Below, one piece after another: positions 57,208 to 64,000 of a DNA stretch of 64,000 nucleotides (the first letter of the stretch is position 1; the number at the start of each line of letters is the position of its first letter). A program made the translations under genes and the position numbers. Below the pieces are notes generated by a model, which was given only the letters and a program-made list of their open reading frames with translations, searched no databases and was not told the DNA's origin. The DNA is from Rhodospirillaceae bacterium (lineage in GTDB: Bacteria; Pseudomonadota; Alphaproteobacteria; Reyranellales; Reyranellaceae), in the NCBI GenBank assembly GCA_009772935.1, contig WOUR01000024.1, positions 1 through 64,000 of the forward strand. Direction: 5' to 3'.

Positions 57208-57222
57208 CATGACCCTGTCATG
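57208..57222. promoter_or_regulatory. palindrome CATGAC-CCT-GTCATG in the ppk/sixA intergenic region
   Basis: Perfect 6-base arms, 3-base centre. The right arm is part of CTGTCAT (57215-57221), the exact half-site of PhoB boxes, but no second half-site follows at the required spacing. A regulator of the divergent pair is plausible; PhoB control of polyphosphate kinase is known elsewhere, so the half-site is only suggestive. Confidence 0.35.
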
Positions 57223-57261
57223 GCATTTAACTAAGCCTTTGTTCTTGTTCGTTTTATTGGA

Positions 57262-57795
57262 ATGACGGGTGTGAAGAACATTCTCCTCCTGCGCCACGCA
57301 AAATCCGCGTGGAACATCCCGCATCAGAGCGATCACGACCGCCCGCTCAACGATCGCGGCGAACGCGCGGCCAGGACCATCGCCGCCCACATGGCCGCGA
57401 AGGCGCCCCGCCCCGATCTGATCCTGTGTTCGACGGCAGCCCGGACGCGCCAGACGCTGGCGCCGCTTGTGAAGGCACTGGGCAGTCCCACGCCGCCGAT
57501 TTCACTCGAGAAGCAGCTCTACCTCGCCTCCGAGAGCGAACTGCTTGAACGCCTGCAGGCCCTGCCCGAGAACGTCGAGACCGTCCTGCTCATCGGCCAC
57601 AACGAAGGCATCGGCGAATTCGCGGTCGCCCTGGCCGGCCAGGGCACTGCCGACGCACTGCAGCGCCTGCGGGAAAAGTACCCCACCGGAGCCCTGGCAA
57701 CGCTCGCTGTTCGCCAAGGCCCCTGGAGCGCGCTGGCTCCCGGGGCCTGCGAACTTGTGGCCTTCGTCCGCCCGCGCGATCTGGATCCGCGCTGA
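57262..57795 (+). CDS. SixA-like histidine phosphatase
   Basis: A 177-residue protein. ILLLRHAKSAWN is the RHG-type catalytic motif (His12 region), RPLNDRGERAARTIA and ILCSTAARTRQTL follow, and LLIGHNEGIGEFA holds the second catalytic His. This is the SixA branch of the histidine phosphatase superfamily, which can dephosphorylate phosphohistidine in phosphorelays. No signal peptide. Divergent from ppk, convergent with the SDR gene. Confidence 0.9.
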   Translation: MTGVKNILLLRHAKSAWNIPHQSDHDRPLNDRGERAARTIAAHMAAKAPRPDLILCSTAARTRQTLAPLVKALGSPTPPISLEKQLYLASESELLERLQALPENVETVLLIGHNEGIGEFAVALAGQGTADALQRLREKYPTGALATLAVRQGPWSALAPGACELVAFVRPRDLDPR

Positions 57796-57799
57796 CGCC

Positions 57800-58579
57800 T
57801 CAGTAGGTGCCGGGATACTGGCCGCCATCCATCAGGATGTTCTGGCCGGTCATGTAGCCGGCGTGAACGCTGCACAGGAAAGCGCACATCATGCCGAACT
57901 CCTCGGCCGTGCCGAAGCGGCCGGCCGGATGCGCCTTGGCGGCGGTCGCGTACTCCTCCTCGAAGCTGCGCCCGGCCTTCGCCGCCCGCGCCTTCGTCGT
58001 GCCGCGCAGGCGATCGGTGTCGAAGGGGCCCGGCAGCAGGCCGTTGATCGTCACGCCGTGGCGGATCGTCGTGCGCGCGACGCCGGCAACGAAGCCGGTG
58101 AGGCCCGAGCGGGCGCCGTTGCTCAGGCCGAGAATGTCGATCGGCGCCTTCACCGAACTCGAGGTGATGTTCACGATGCGCCCGAAGCCGCGCTTCATCA
58201 TGCCATCGACACTCGCCTTGATGAATTCGATCGGCGTCAGCATGTTGGCGTCGAGCGCCTTGATCCAGTCCTCGCGGTTCCAGTCGCGGAAATTGCCCGG
58301 GGGCGGGCCGCCGGCATTGTTGACGATGATGTCGGGCTCGGGACAAGCCGCAAGGACCTGGTTTCGGCCGTCCTCGGTCGTGACGTCGACGGCGACCGCC
58401 GTAACCTTCACGCCGTACTTCTTGCGGATCTCCTCGGCCGTCGCCTCGAGCTCGGACTTCGTGCGTGCGTTGATCACCAGGTCGACGCCCTCGCCGGCCA
58501 ACGCCTCGGCGCAGCCGCGCCCCAGTCCCTTGCTCGCCGCGCAGACGATGGCCTTGCGGCCCCTGATTCCCATGTCCAT
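57800..58579 (-). CDS. SDR-family protein with non-canonical active site
   Basis: A 259-residue Rossmann-fold protein similar to beta-ketoacyl reductases: VCAASKGLGRGCAEAL (altered TGxxxGxG), VNNAGGPPPGNF, INGLLPGPFDTDRL and ILMDGGQYPG. The catalytic YxxxK is replaced by S153-N-G-A-R157 (LGLSNGARSGLTGF), although Ser140 is kept. A subgroup of SDRs with these very substitutions is known (BKR-like SDR-like), so this is not damage but a variant of unknown reaction. AGGAGAGG precedes the start. It is the last gene of a minus-strand run beginning at DUF2066. Confidence 0.85.
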   Translation of the reverse strand: MDMGIRGRKAIVCAASKGLGRGCAEALAGEGVDLVINARTKSELEATAEEIRKKYGVKVTAVAVDVTTEDGRNQVLAACPEPDIIVNNAGGPPPGNFRDWNREDWIKALDANMLTPIEFIKASVDGMMKRGFGRIVNITSSSVKAPIDILGLSNGARSGLTGFVAGVARTTIRHGVTINGLLPGPFDTDRLRGTTKARAAKAGRSFEEEYATAAKAHPAGRFGTAEEFGMMCAFLCSVHAGYMTGQNILMDGGQYPGTY

Positions 58580-58592
58580 TTGCGTTCCTCTC

Positions 58593-59054
58593 CTAATTCA
58601 CGCGTGTCCAGAGTTGCGTCTTGCCGAACATCGGCGTGCCGACGAAGCCACGCAGGCGCAACCTGCCATCCGGCTGCAGGCTGATGTTGGCGCTGTAGGT
58701 CTTGCCGTCCTCGCCGTTGTAGACCTTGCCGTCCTCGAAGGTATTGGGCTGGGCGGCCTGCTTGAAACCCCAGATCAGCGGCATTCCGATCACCTTGCGC
58801 GTCCGCAGTGCCGGGTTCTCGTTGCGATAGTCGGTGGCGGCATCCGGCGCGACGGCGGCGCCGTCGGGCCCCCTGGGGTTGATGAGGTTCACGACGAAGC
58901 CGCAGATCGGGCCGCTTGCACTATCCGGACAGGGTCCGATCCTGATCTGGGCGACGCCGGACTCCGAGAGCCAGGTCCCCATGACCGTGCCCTGCTGTGC
59001 AGAGGCCGCCGTCGCCACGAGACCGAGCGCGCAAACGGCGAGGATCGTCTTCAT
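58593..59054 (-). CDS. DUF2147-family exported protein
   Basis: A 153-residue protein. Signal MKTILAVCALGLVATAASAQ; mature GTVMGTWLSESGVAQIRIGPC, the two-cysteine pair SGPICGFVV, VIGMPLIWGF and the C-terminal LRGFVGTPMFGKTQLWTRV match DUF2147, a small beta-barrel family of periplasmic proteins often linked to lipid or envelope stress. Function unknown. It lies 13 bases upstream of the SDR gene on the same strand. Confidence 0.88.
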   Translation of the reverse strand: MKTILAVCALGLVATAASAQQGTVMGTWLSESGVAQIRIGPCPDSASGPICGFVVNLINPRGPDGAAVAPDAATDYRNENPALRTRKVIGMPLIWGFKQAAQPNTFEDGKVYNGEDGKTYSANISLQPDGRLRLRGFVGTPMFGKTQLWTRVN

Positions 59055-59067
59055 CGCTCCCTCCCTC

Positions 59068-59751
59068 TCACGACGCGCCGGCGAGATCGGCCAACACGTC
59101 CATTGCCAGGCGGCGGTCTATTTCTCGCCGCTCGATCAAGGCTCGCCGGTCGAGCGCCGCCACGACGCGGCGCGCCGCGTCGGCCGACCGTTCCATGTGC
59201 GAGACGAGATACTGCACGACGCCGGCGCCCGCGTGCAATTGGCGGTCCGCGAGCTGCTTGAGGATGATCGAGCCCAGCAGTTCGTCATCGGGCGGAGCGA
59301 CGGCGACGGCCGGGGCGGCGCGCAGCCGCGAGGCAAGATCGGGCAAGGCGATCGACCAGCGCGCGGGCGGTTCGTCCGAGATCAGCAGCATGTGTCCGCC
59401 GCGCTCACGCACGAGGTTGTAGAGGTGGAAAAGCCCGCGCTCGGGTGCGCGCTCCGCCCGCTCGATCACGATCGCCGGCGATGTCGCCGCGAGGCTCGTG
59501 AGATCGGCAACGCTCATTCCGTCGAGGTCGGCGCCCGTCATGGCGATCGCGCCACTGCGTGCCACCCAGATGCGGCCGAGATGAGTCTTTCCACAACCGG
59601 CCGGGCCGTTCAGCGACAGGGCCGGCGCGGGCCAGTCCGGCCAGCGGTCGATCCAGGCCAATGCCTCGCGGTTGCCATCGGCCACGACGAAGTCCTCCCG
59701 CGCGTAGGTCGGCGGCGGCAGGGTGAGATTCAGGGTGAGCTGGTTTGCCAT
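59068..59751 (-). CDS. hdaA: DnaA regulatory inactivator HdaA
   Basis: A 226-residue AAA+ protein. LNGPAGCGKTHLGRIW is the Walker A, AIVIERAERAPERGLF the Walker B region, and ISDEPPARWSIALPDLASRL the sensor-1 segment. The N-terminus MANQLTLNLTLPP contains QLTLNL, the sliding-clamp-binding hexapeptide of Hda proteins. It promotes DnaA-ATP hydrolysis after replication starts. No DNA-binding domain follows, unlike DnaA. It is eight bases downstream of the AI-2E permease gene. Confidence 0.9.
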   Translation of the reverse strand: MANQLTLNLTLPPPTYAREDFVVADGNREALAWIDRWPDWPAPALSLNGPAGCGKTHLGRIWVARSGAIAMTGADLDGMSVADLTSLAATSPAIVIERAERAPERGLFHLYNLVRERGGHMLLISDEPPARWSIALPDLASRLRAAPAVAVAPPDDELLGSIILKQLADRQLHAGAGVVQYLVSHMERSADAARRVVAALDRRALIERREIDRRLAMDVLADLAGAS

Positions 59752-59759
59752 GGGCCGGC

Positions 59760-60839
59760 TCAACTGGGAGCACCGCCGCGATAGAGATCGCTGTCGCGAT
59801 ATCGGGCGATGAAGTGCCGGGCGAGCACGCCGAGGATCGCCGCAACCGGAACGGCGATGAGCACCCCGGTGAAGCCGAACAGCGAGCCGCCGGCCAGCAA
59901 CGCGAACATGATCCAGACCGGGTGCAGGCCGACTCGGTCGCCGACCAGCTTGGGCGAGAGGAAGTTTCCCTCCAGCATCTGGCCCACCACGAACACCGCC
60001 GCGACCTTGACGACACCGATCCAGTCCGGCGGGAACTGCGCCAACGCCATGCCGAGCGCCATCACCCCGCCAACGAAGGTACCGACGAAGGGGATGAAGG
60101 AGATGGCGCCGGCGATCAGCCCGATCACGAGGCCGAACTGCAATCCCACAAGCGTGAGGCCGATGCCGTAGAACGTCCCCAGGGCCAGACAGACCAGGGC
60201 CTGCCCGCGCATGAAGCCCGCGATGGCGGCATTCGATTCAGCGGTCAGCTTCCGGATCGTGTCGGCGTGATCGAGTGGAAGGGCGCCGTCGATCGCCGCC
60301 ACAAGCTTCTCCCAGTCCCGAAGCATGTAGAACGTCACCACCGGGGTGATGAACAGCAGGCCGAGCAGGTTGATGATCGCCACACCGCGCTCGGCAAGCG
60401 CGCCGGCAATGCCCCCCGCGACGGCCAAGCCCTTGCCCGCCCACTGCGTCGCCTCGGACTGCAGATCGTGCATGCTGATCGGTTCGAGGCCAAGCCTGAT
60501 CCGCAGTGGCTCGAGCAAGGGCTGGACACGGCTCATCGCCTTCATCACATATTCGGGCGCGTTGGTAATCAGCGACTGCACCTGCCCGAACAGGGGCGGC
60601 AGGATCGCCATCACGACGCCCACCCCGACCAGCACGGCAACGATGGTGACGAGGGTCGTGGCCATCGTGCGCGACAGGCGCGCCCTCTGCAGGTGCACCA
60701 CGACAGGGTCGAGGAAATAGGCCACGACCATGCCCACGACGAACGGCAGCAGAATGTCGTTCAGCAGCCACATGAGCAGCAGGAAGATCCCGGCCGCCAC
60801 GCCCCAGAAGACCCAGCGCCCCGTCGCGGTTTGCCCCAT
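59760..60839 (-). CDS. AI-2E family transporter (PerM-like)
   Basis: A 359-residue protein with about eight hydrophobic segments (VFWGVAAGIFLLLMWLLNDILLPFVVGM, FGLVIGLIAGAISFIPFVGTFVGG, VKVAAVFVVGQMLEGNFLSPKLVG and others), with the family motif GDRVGLHPVWIMFALLAGG. A hydrophilic domain of ~100 residues sits between helices 3 and 4. Such permeases export autoinducer-2 or other anions; the class association with DNA replication genes is purely positional. GGGGAG precedes the start. Cotranscribed with DUF2066 and hdaA. Confidence 0.9.
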   Translation of the reverse strand: MGQTATGRWVFWGVAAGIFLLLMWLLNDILLPFVVGMVVAYFLDPVVVHLQRARLSRTMATTLVTIVAVLVGVGVVMAILPPLFGQVQSLITNAPEYVMKAMSRVQPLLEPLRIRLGLEPISMHDLQSEATQWAGKGLAVAGGIAGALAERGVAIINLLGLLFITPVVTFYMLRDWEKLVAAIDGALPLDHADTIRKLTAESNAAIAGFMRGQALVCLALGTFYGIGLTLVGLQFGLVIGLIAGAISFIPFVGTFVGGVMALGMALAQFPPDWIGVVKVAAVFVVGQMLEGNFLSPKLVGDRVGLHPVWIMFALLAGGSLFGFTGVLIAVPVAAILGVLARHFIARYRDSDLYRGGAPS

Positions 60840-60862
60840 TCGATCGGACTCCCCGGGGCGCA

Positions 60863-61939
60863 CTAGCGCGGCTGCAATTGCCAGCGCCCCATGTCCTGGG
60901 ACAGGTTCAACCCGGCCTGGGCAAGCGTGCGCTGCAGCTCCTCGGGAGAGCCGAAGAAGTCGAGCCGCAACTCCGCGCGGTCGGACTCGAGCGTCTTCAC
61001 CGTTACCGACTTCACCGCCGGAATGGCGCCGAGCCGCTGCCGCACCTGCACCCAGTCGCCGAGCGCGCGGATCGGCACGACGACGTCCAGCGAATCCTGC
61101 GAATCGCGGCGCACGGTGCCGATGCTGCGCCAGTCCTGGTCGGCCTTGGCATGGATGGCCTTCACGGCCGCCGGCAGATCGGCGCCGCTCGCGACGGGGA
61201 TCGGCGGAATCTCGCTGCGGGCGCCGGTCTGGGTGTCGTAGCGCATGCCGCGCACCGTGAGCCCGCCGCTGGACTTGTCGCCCTCGACGATGGCCACGAT
61301 GATCGTGGGCGCCCGATAGCGCTCGTTGAGTCGGGTCAGCGCGGAAACGTCGCCGACATAGGCCTGCTCCGCCGAGAGCAATCCCTGGTCGGTCGGGTCA
61401 CCGCGCAGCAGGGTGACCGGGACCGCGCTCCCCGCCGTGTCGAGCTGCTGCCAGGCCTCTCGCCAGGCGTTGCGGTCGTTGAGCGGCTCCACCCCGGCGG
61501 GGCCCTTCCACAGGGGGATCACCAGCGCCGGCCGCGATACGGTCTCGACCACCCGGGCGCCCGCCCCGCTCAGGTACGACTTCACGGCATCGGGCGCGAA
61601 AACGACGTTCAGCGTGGCGCCGTAGCGGCCGGGTGCCGGACGTTCACGCACGAATTCGATGCCGCGCACCATGGTCTCGAGCTGCGCATCGTCGACTTGC
61701 GGTAACCGTGCACGATCCTCCGCCGATACCAGACGGTTCACGAGAAGGCCGAACGCCTTGCGCCGCGCCTCGCGGATTCCCTGTGCACGCGCCTGAACGG
61801 CATCCGGCCCCGTCACATCGACATCGACCCCCGTCACGTCGTATCCGGTGCCGCCGGGAGACTGCGCCAGGGCGACGTTTGCGGCGAGGACCGCCAGGAG
61901 CACGGCGGCTATCGTGGAAAAGACGCGGCCTATCGGCAT
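60863..61939 (-). CDS. DUF2066-family exported protein
   Basis: A 358-residue protein with a signal peptide ([23 protein letters not shown]). The mature domain ([39 protein letters not shown]) is the DUF2066 opening. It continues through [21 protein letters not shown] and a C-terminal repeat-like region ([41 protein letters not shown]). Function unknown. It is first in the minus-strand run and divergent from purM, 43 bases away; the start was set at the signal peptide. Confidence 0.85.
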   Translation of the reverse strand: MPIGRVFSTIAAVLLAVLAANVALAQSPGGTGYDVTGVDVDVTGPDAVQARAQGIREARRKAFGLLVNRLVSAEDRARLPQVDDAQLETMVRGIEFVRERPAPGRYGATLNVVFAPDAVKSYLSGAGARVVETVSRPALVIPLWKGPAGVEPLNDRNAWREAWQQLDTAGSAVPVTLLRGDPTDQGLLSAEQAYVGDVSALTRLNERYRAPTIIVAIVEGDKSSGGLTVRGMRYDTQTGARSEIPPIPVASGADLPAAVKAIHAKADQDWRSIGTVRRDSQDSLDVVVPIRALGDWVQVRQRLGAIPAVKSVTVKTLESDRAELRLDFFGSPEELQRTLAQAGLNLSQDMGRWQLQPR

Positions 61940-61982
61940 TGCGGGGGTCCGGTTTTTGGCTATGTTCGCGCACCGTATTAGC

Positions 61983-63089
61983 ATGAATGAGCCCGGCTTG
62001 AAGCCTGACGCCCCCGGCCACAATCGGCCCCCCCTCACCTACAAGGACGCCGGCGTCGACATCGACGCGGGCGACGACCTCGTCGAGCACATCAAGCCGT
62101 TGGCCAGGAGCACCAACCGTCCCGGCGTGATGGGCGGGCTGGGCGGCTTCGGCGGGCTGTTCGACCTCAAGGCGGCCGGCTTCACCGATCCGATCCTGGT
62201 TTCCGGCACCGACGGCGTCGGCACCAAGCTCAAGGTCGCGATCGAAGCGGCCGTTCCCGACACGGTCGGCATCGACCTCGTGGCGATGTGCGTCAACGAC
62301 ATCGTGGTGCAGGGCGCCGAGCCGCTGTTCTTCCTCGACTACTATGCCAGCGGTCGTCTCGACGTCGATGTCGGACGCCGCCTCGTCGCCGGCATCGCCG
62401 AAGGCTGCCGCCGCGCGGGGTGCGCACTGGTCGGCGGCGAGACCGCGGAGATGCCCGGCATGTATGCCGACGGCGACTACGATCTCGCAGGCTTCACCGT
62501 CGGCGCGGCCGAGCGCAACGCCCTGCTGCCGCGCGCCGACATCGCTCCCGGCGACGTCGTCCTCGGCCTCGCGTCGAGCGGCCCGCACTCCAACGGTTAT
62601 TCACTGGTGCGGCGGGTCGTCGAGCGCAGCGGCCTGAAATACGGGGATCGCGCGCCCTTCGCCGACGCGACGCTGGGCGAGGCCCTGCTCGAACCGACGC
62701 GCATCTACGTGAAGCAGCTCCTTCAGGTGATCCGCTCAACCGGCGCCATCAAGGGCCTGGCCCACATCACCGGTGGTGGCCTGCCGGGCAACGTGCCGCG
62801 CTGCCTGCCCGACGGCACGCGGGCGCGGCTCGATGCCCGCCAGTGGACGGCTCCCGGTGTCTTCCAGTGGCTGCGGGAGGTTGGCCAGGTCCCGACCGAC
62901 GACATGTTGCGGACCTTCAACTGCGGTCTCGGCATGATCGTGGTCGTCACGAAGGAAGATACCGCGCGCATCGCCGAGGCGCTGACGGCGGCCGGCGAGA
63001 CGGTGAGCGAGGTCGGGGTGATCGAGAAGGCGCCGACCGACGAGGCCGACTGCATCGTCGATCATGCCGAGAGCCTATGGCGAAGCTGA
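61983..63089 (+). CDS. purM: phosphoribosylformylglycinamidine cyclo-ligase
   Basis: A 368-residue AIR synthetase. [79 protein letters not shown] and [20 protein letters not shown] are the family blocks. It closes the imidazole ring in purine synthesis. The chosen start gives a short acidic N-terminal tail; further upstream in-frame codons look non-coding. purN overlaps its end by 13 bases. Confidence 0.97.
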   Translation: MNEPGLKPDAPGHNRPPLTYKDAGVDIDAGDDLVEHIKPLARSTNRPGVMGGLGGFGGLFDLKAAGFTDPILVSGTDGVGTKLKVAIEAAVPDTVGIDLVAMCVNDIVVQGAEPLFFLDYYASGRLDVDVGRRLVAGIAEGCRRAGCALVGGETAEMPGMYADGDYDLAGFTVGAAERNALLPRADIAPGDVVLGLASSGPHSNGYSLVRRVVERSGLKYGDRAPFADATLGEALLEPTRIYVKQLLQVIRSTGAIKGLAHITGGGLPGNVPRCLPDGTRARLDARQWTAPGVFQWLREVGQVPTDDMLRTFNCGLGMIVVVTKEDTARIAEALTAAGETVSEVGVIEKAPTDEADCIVDHAESLWRS

Positions 63090-63727
63090 AGGTCGGAGTT
63101 CTCATCTCCGGCCGCGGCAGCAACCTGGCCGCGCTGATCGACTCCGCGAAGGCCGCCGACTACCCGGCCGAGATCGGCTGCGTCGTGAGCAACAGGGAAG
63201 ACGCGCCGGGCTTGGCGATCGCCGCCGCGGCCGGAATCCCCACGGCCATCGTCTCCCACCGCGACCACCCCGATCGCGAGACCTTCGACCGCGCCGTCTC
63301 GGCCGTCCTGGAGCGCCACGGGATCGAGCTGGTTGTTCTCGCCGGTTTCATGCGCATTTTCAGCCCGTGGTTCCCCGCCCGCTGGAAAGACCGTCTGATC
63401 AACATCCACCCGTCCCTGCTGCCGGCCTTCAAGGGCCTGCACGTGCAGCGCCAGGCGCTGGAGGCCGGGGTCCGGGTGAGCGGCTGCACCGCCCACCTCG
63501 TGACTCCGGATCTCGATTCAGGCCCGATCATTGCGCAGGCCGCAGTCCCGGTCCTGGCGGACGACACGGAGGAGACCCTTGCGGCACGCATCCTGCGCCA
63601 GGAACACCGCCTCTACCCGCTGGTGGTGCGATGGTTCGGCGACGGCCGGATCGTGATCGACGGTGATCAGGTGGCGGTCACCGGCATCGCACGCGACGCC
63701 ACACTGCTCTTTTCCCGAGAAACCTAG
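63077..63727 (+). CDS. purN: phosphoribosylglycinamide formyltransferase
   Basis: A 216-residue GAR transformylase. [65 protein letters not shown] (active-site Asn/His) and [20 protein letters not shown] (Asp) are clear. It transfers a formyl group from 10-formyl-THF to GAR. The ATG lies inside the end of purM, so translation is coupled. Confidence 0.97.
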   Translation: MAKLKVGVLISGRGSNLAALIDSAKAADYPAEIGCVVSNREDAPGLAIAAAAGIPTAIVSHRDHPDRETFDRAVSAVLERHGIELVVLAGFMRIFSPWFPARWKDRLINIHPSLLPAFKGLHVQRQALEAGVRVSGCTAHLVTPDLDSGPIIAQAAVPVLADDTEETLAARILRQEHRLYPLVVRWFGDGRIVIDGDQVAVTGIARDATLLFSRET

Positions 63728-63768
63728 TCCGATATAAGATCGCCAACGTTTTCAAGCGGGGAAGAGAT

Positions 63769-63972
63769 ATGGCTGAAGCAAAGGATGATTACCCGGCTCA
63801 CGCGGCGACCTATGCCGCGTTCAGCAAGCTGGTGACGTTCAGTCTCCTCTGGATCATCGTTCTTCTGGTCTCGATGGCCCTCGGCCTGATCGCGCACCTG
63901 CCGCTGCTGGGCCTCGTTCTGGGCATCGGCGGCTCGATTGCCCTCCTGATCGGCTTTGCCGTCCTGGGCTGA
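63769..63972 (+). CDS. aa3-type cytochrome c oxidase subunit IV
   Basis: A 67-residue protein with a hydrophilic N-terminus (AEAKDDYPAHAATYAAFSKL) and two short hydrophobic stretches (TFSLLWIIVLLVSMALGLI, LGLVLGIGGSIALLIGFAVL). This is the pattern of the small alphaproteobacterial aa3 oxidase subunit IV. The other subunits are not in the window. GGGGAAGAG precedes the start; it follows purN by about 40 bases but is likely transcribed separately. Confidence 0.85.
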   Translation: MAEAKDDYPAHAATYAAFSKLVTFSLLWIIVLLVSMALGLIAHLPLLGLVLGIGGSIALLIGFAVLG

Positions 63973-64000
63973 CGCTCCGGGCAGAGACCTCCCAAAAGAA

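Noticed and set aside
57215..57221. PhoB box in front of ppk or the sixA-like gene
   Set aside because: Only one perfect CTGTCAT half-site; the second required repeat at the correct spacing does not match.

Overview
The window is GC-rich, densely packed bacterial chromosome. Several features point to an alphaproteobacterium, most likely Rhodospirillales/Hyphomicrobiales-like. The set purM-purN / DUF2066 / AI-2E / hdaA / ppk / ppx / rnd / aspS has an arrangement I know from that class. Other class markers are two EipB-like (DUF1849) proteins, an HvrA-type H-NS protein, a small aa3-oxidase subunit IV, GatCAB, and many Bug-type solute receptors. A Reyranella-like genus is possible, but that is a guess from style, not a demonstration. 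I saw no rRNA, tRNA, CRISPR array, phage or intact insertion sequence. The only mobile-element trace is a decayed IS5-type transposase fragment at the left edge.

Layout. 1-4.9 kb: transposase relic, Tat-exported cyclase-family protein, CobW GTPase, GST, VOC protein, AHL-lactonase-like hydrolase. 4.9-12.3 kb: the amidotransferase genes gatC-gatA and gatB lie on one strand but are split by about 4 kb carrying two Bug receptors (one frameshifted) and a D-aminoacylase-type amidohydrolase. 12.4-16.6 kb: cation/proton antiporter with a C-terminal cyclic-nucleotide domain, alpha/beta hydrolase, ruvX, H-NS-like protein. 16.7-21.2 kb: a tight minus-strand operon (2OG-Fe(II) oxygenase, exported amidohydrolase, YtkA-like protein, MauG-like dihaem protein) divergent from a phytanoyl-CoA-dioxygenase-family gene and an unknown exported protein. 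21.2-23.6 kb: two divergent citrate-synthase-family genes, one fused to a DNA-binding helix-turn-helix, with two palindromes between them.

23.6-38.2 kb is mostly housekeeping: pyrB with an overlapping, catalytically degenerate dihydroorotase-like gene, plsY, dprA, topA, rnr, a zinc-ribbon membrane protein, a C-terminal processing protease and rpmG. 38.3-50.2 kb is mixed: aldehyde dehydrogenase, LLM flavin oxidoreductase, DUF533 protein, transporters, patatin, an Ntn amide hydrolase, a ROK kinase, two EipB-like paralogues, a 2-hydroxyacid dehydrogenase and a lipoprotein. 50.3-64 kb: aspS, rnd, ppx, ppk, sixA-like, an SDR with an altered active site, DUF2147, hdaA, AI-2E permease, DUF2066, purM, purN and oxidase subunit IV.

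How the genes connect. GatCAB with AspRS suggests indirect tRNA aminoacylation. ppk/ppx handle polyphosphate, next to the replication regulator hdaA. topA and rnr overlap and should be co-translated. Many small gaps and 1-13 nt overlaps show operon structure. The least explained parts are the 2OG/MauG cluster (16.7-21.2 kb) and the HTH-citrate synthase locus (21.2-23.6 kb).
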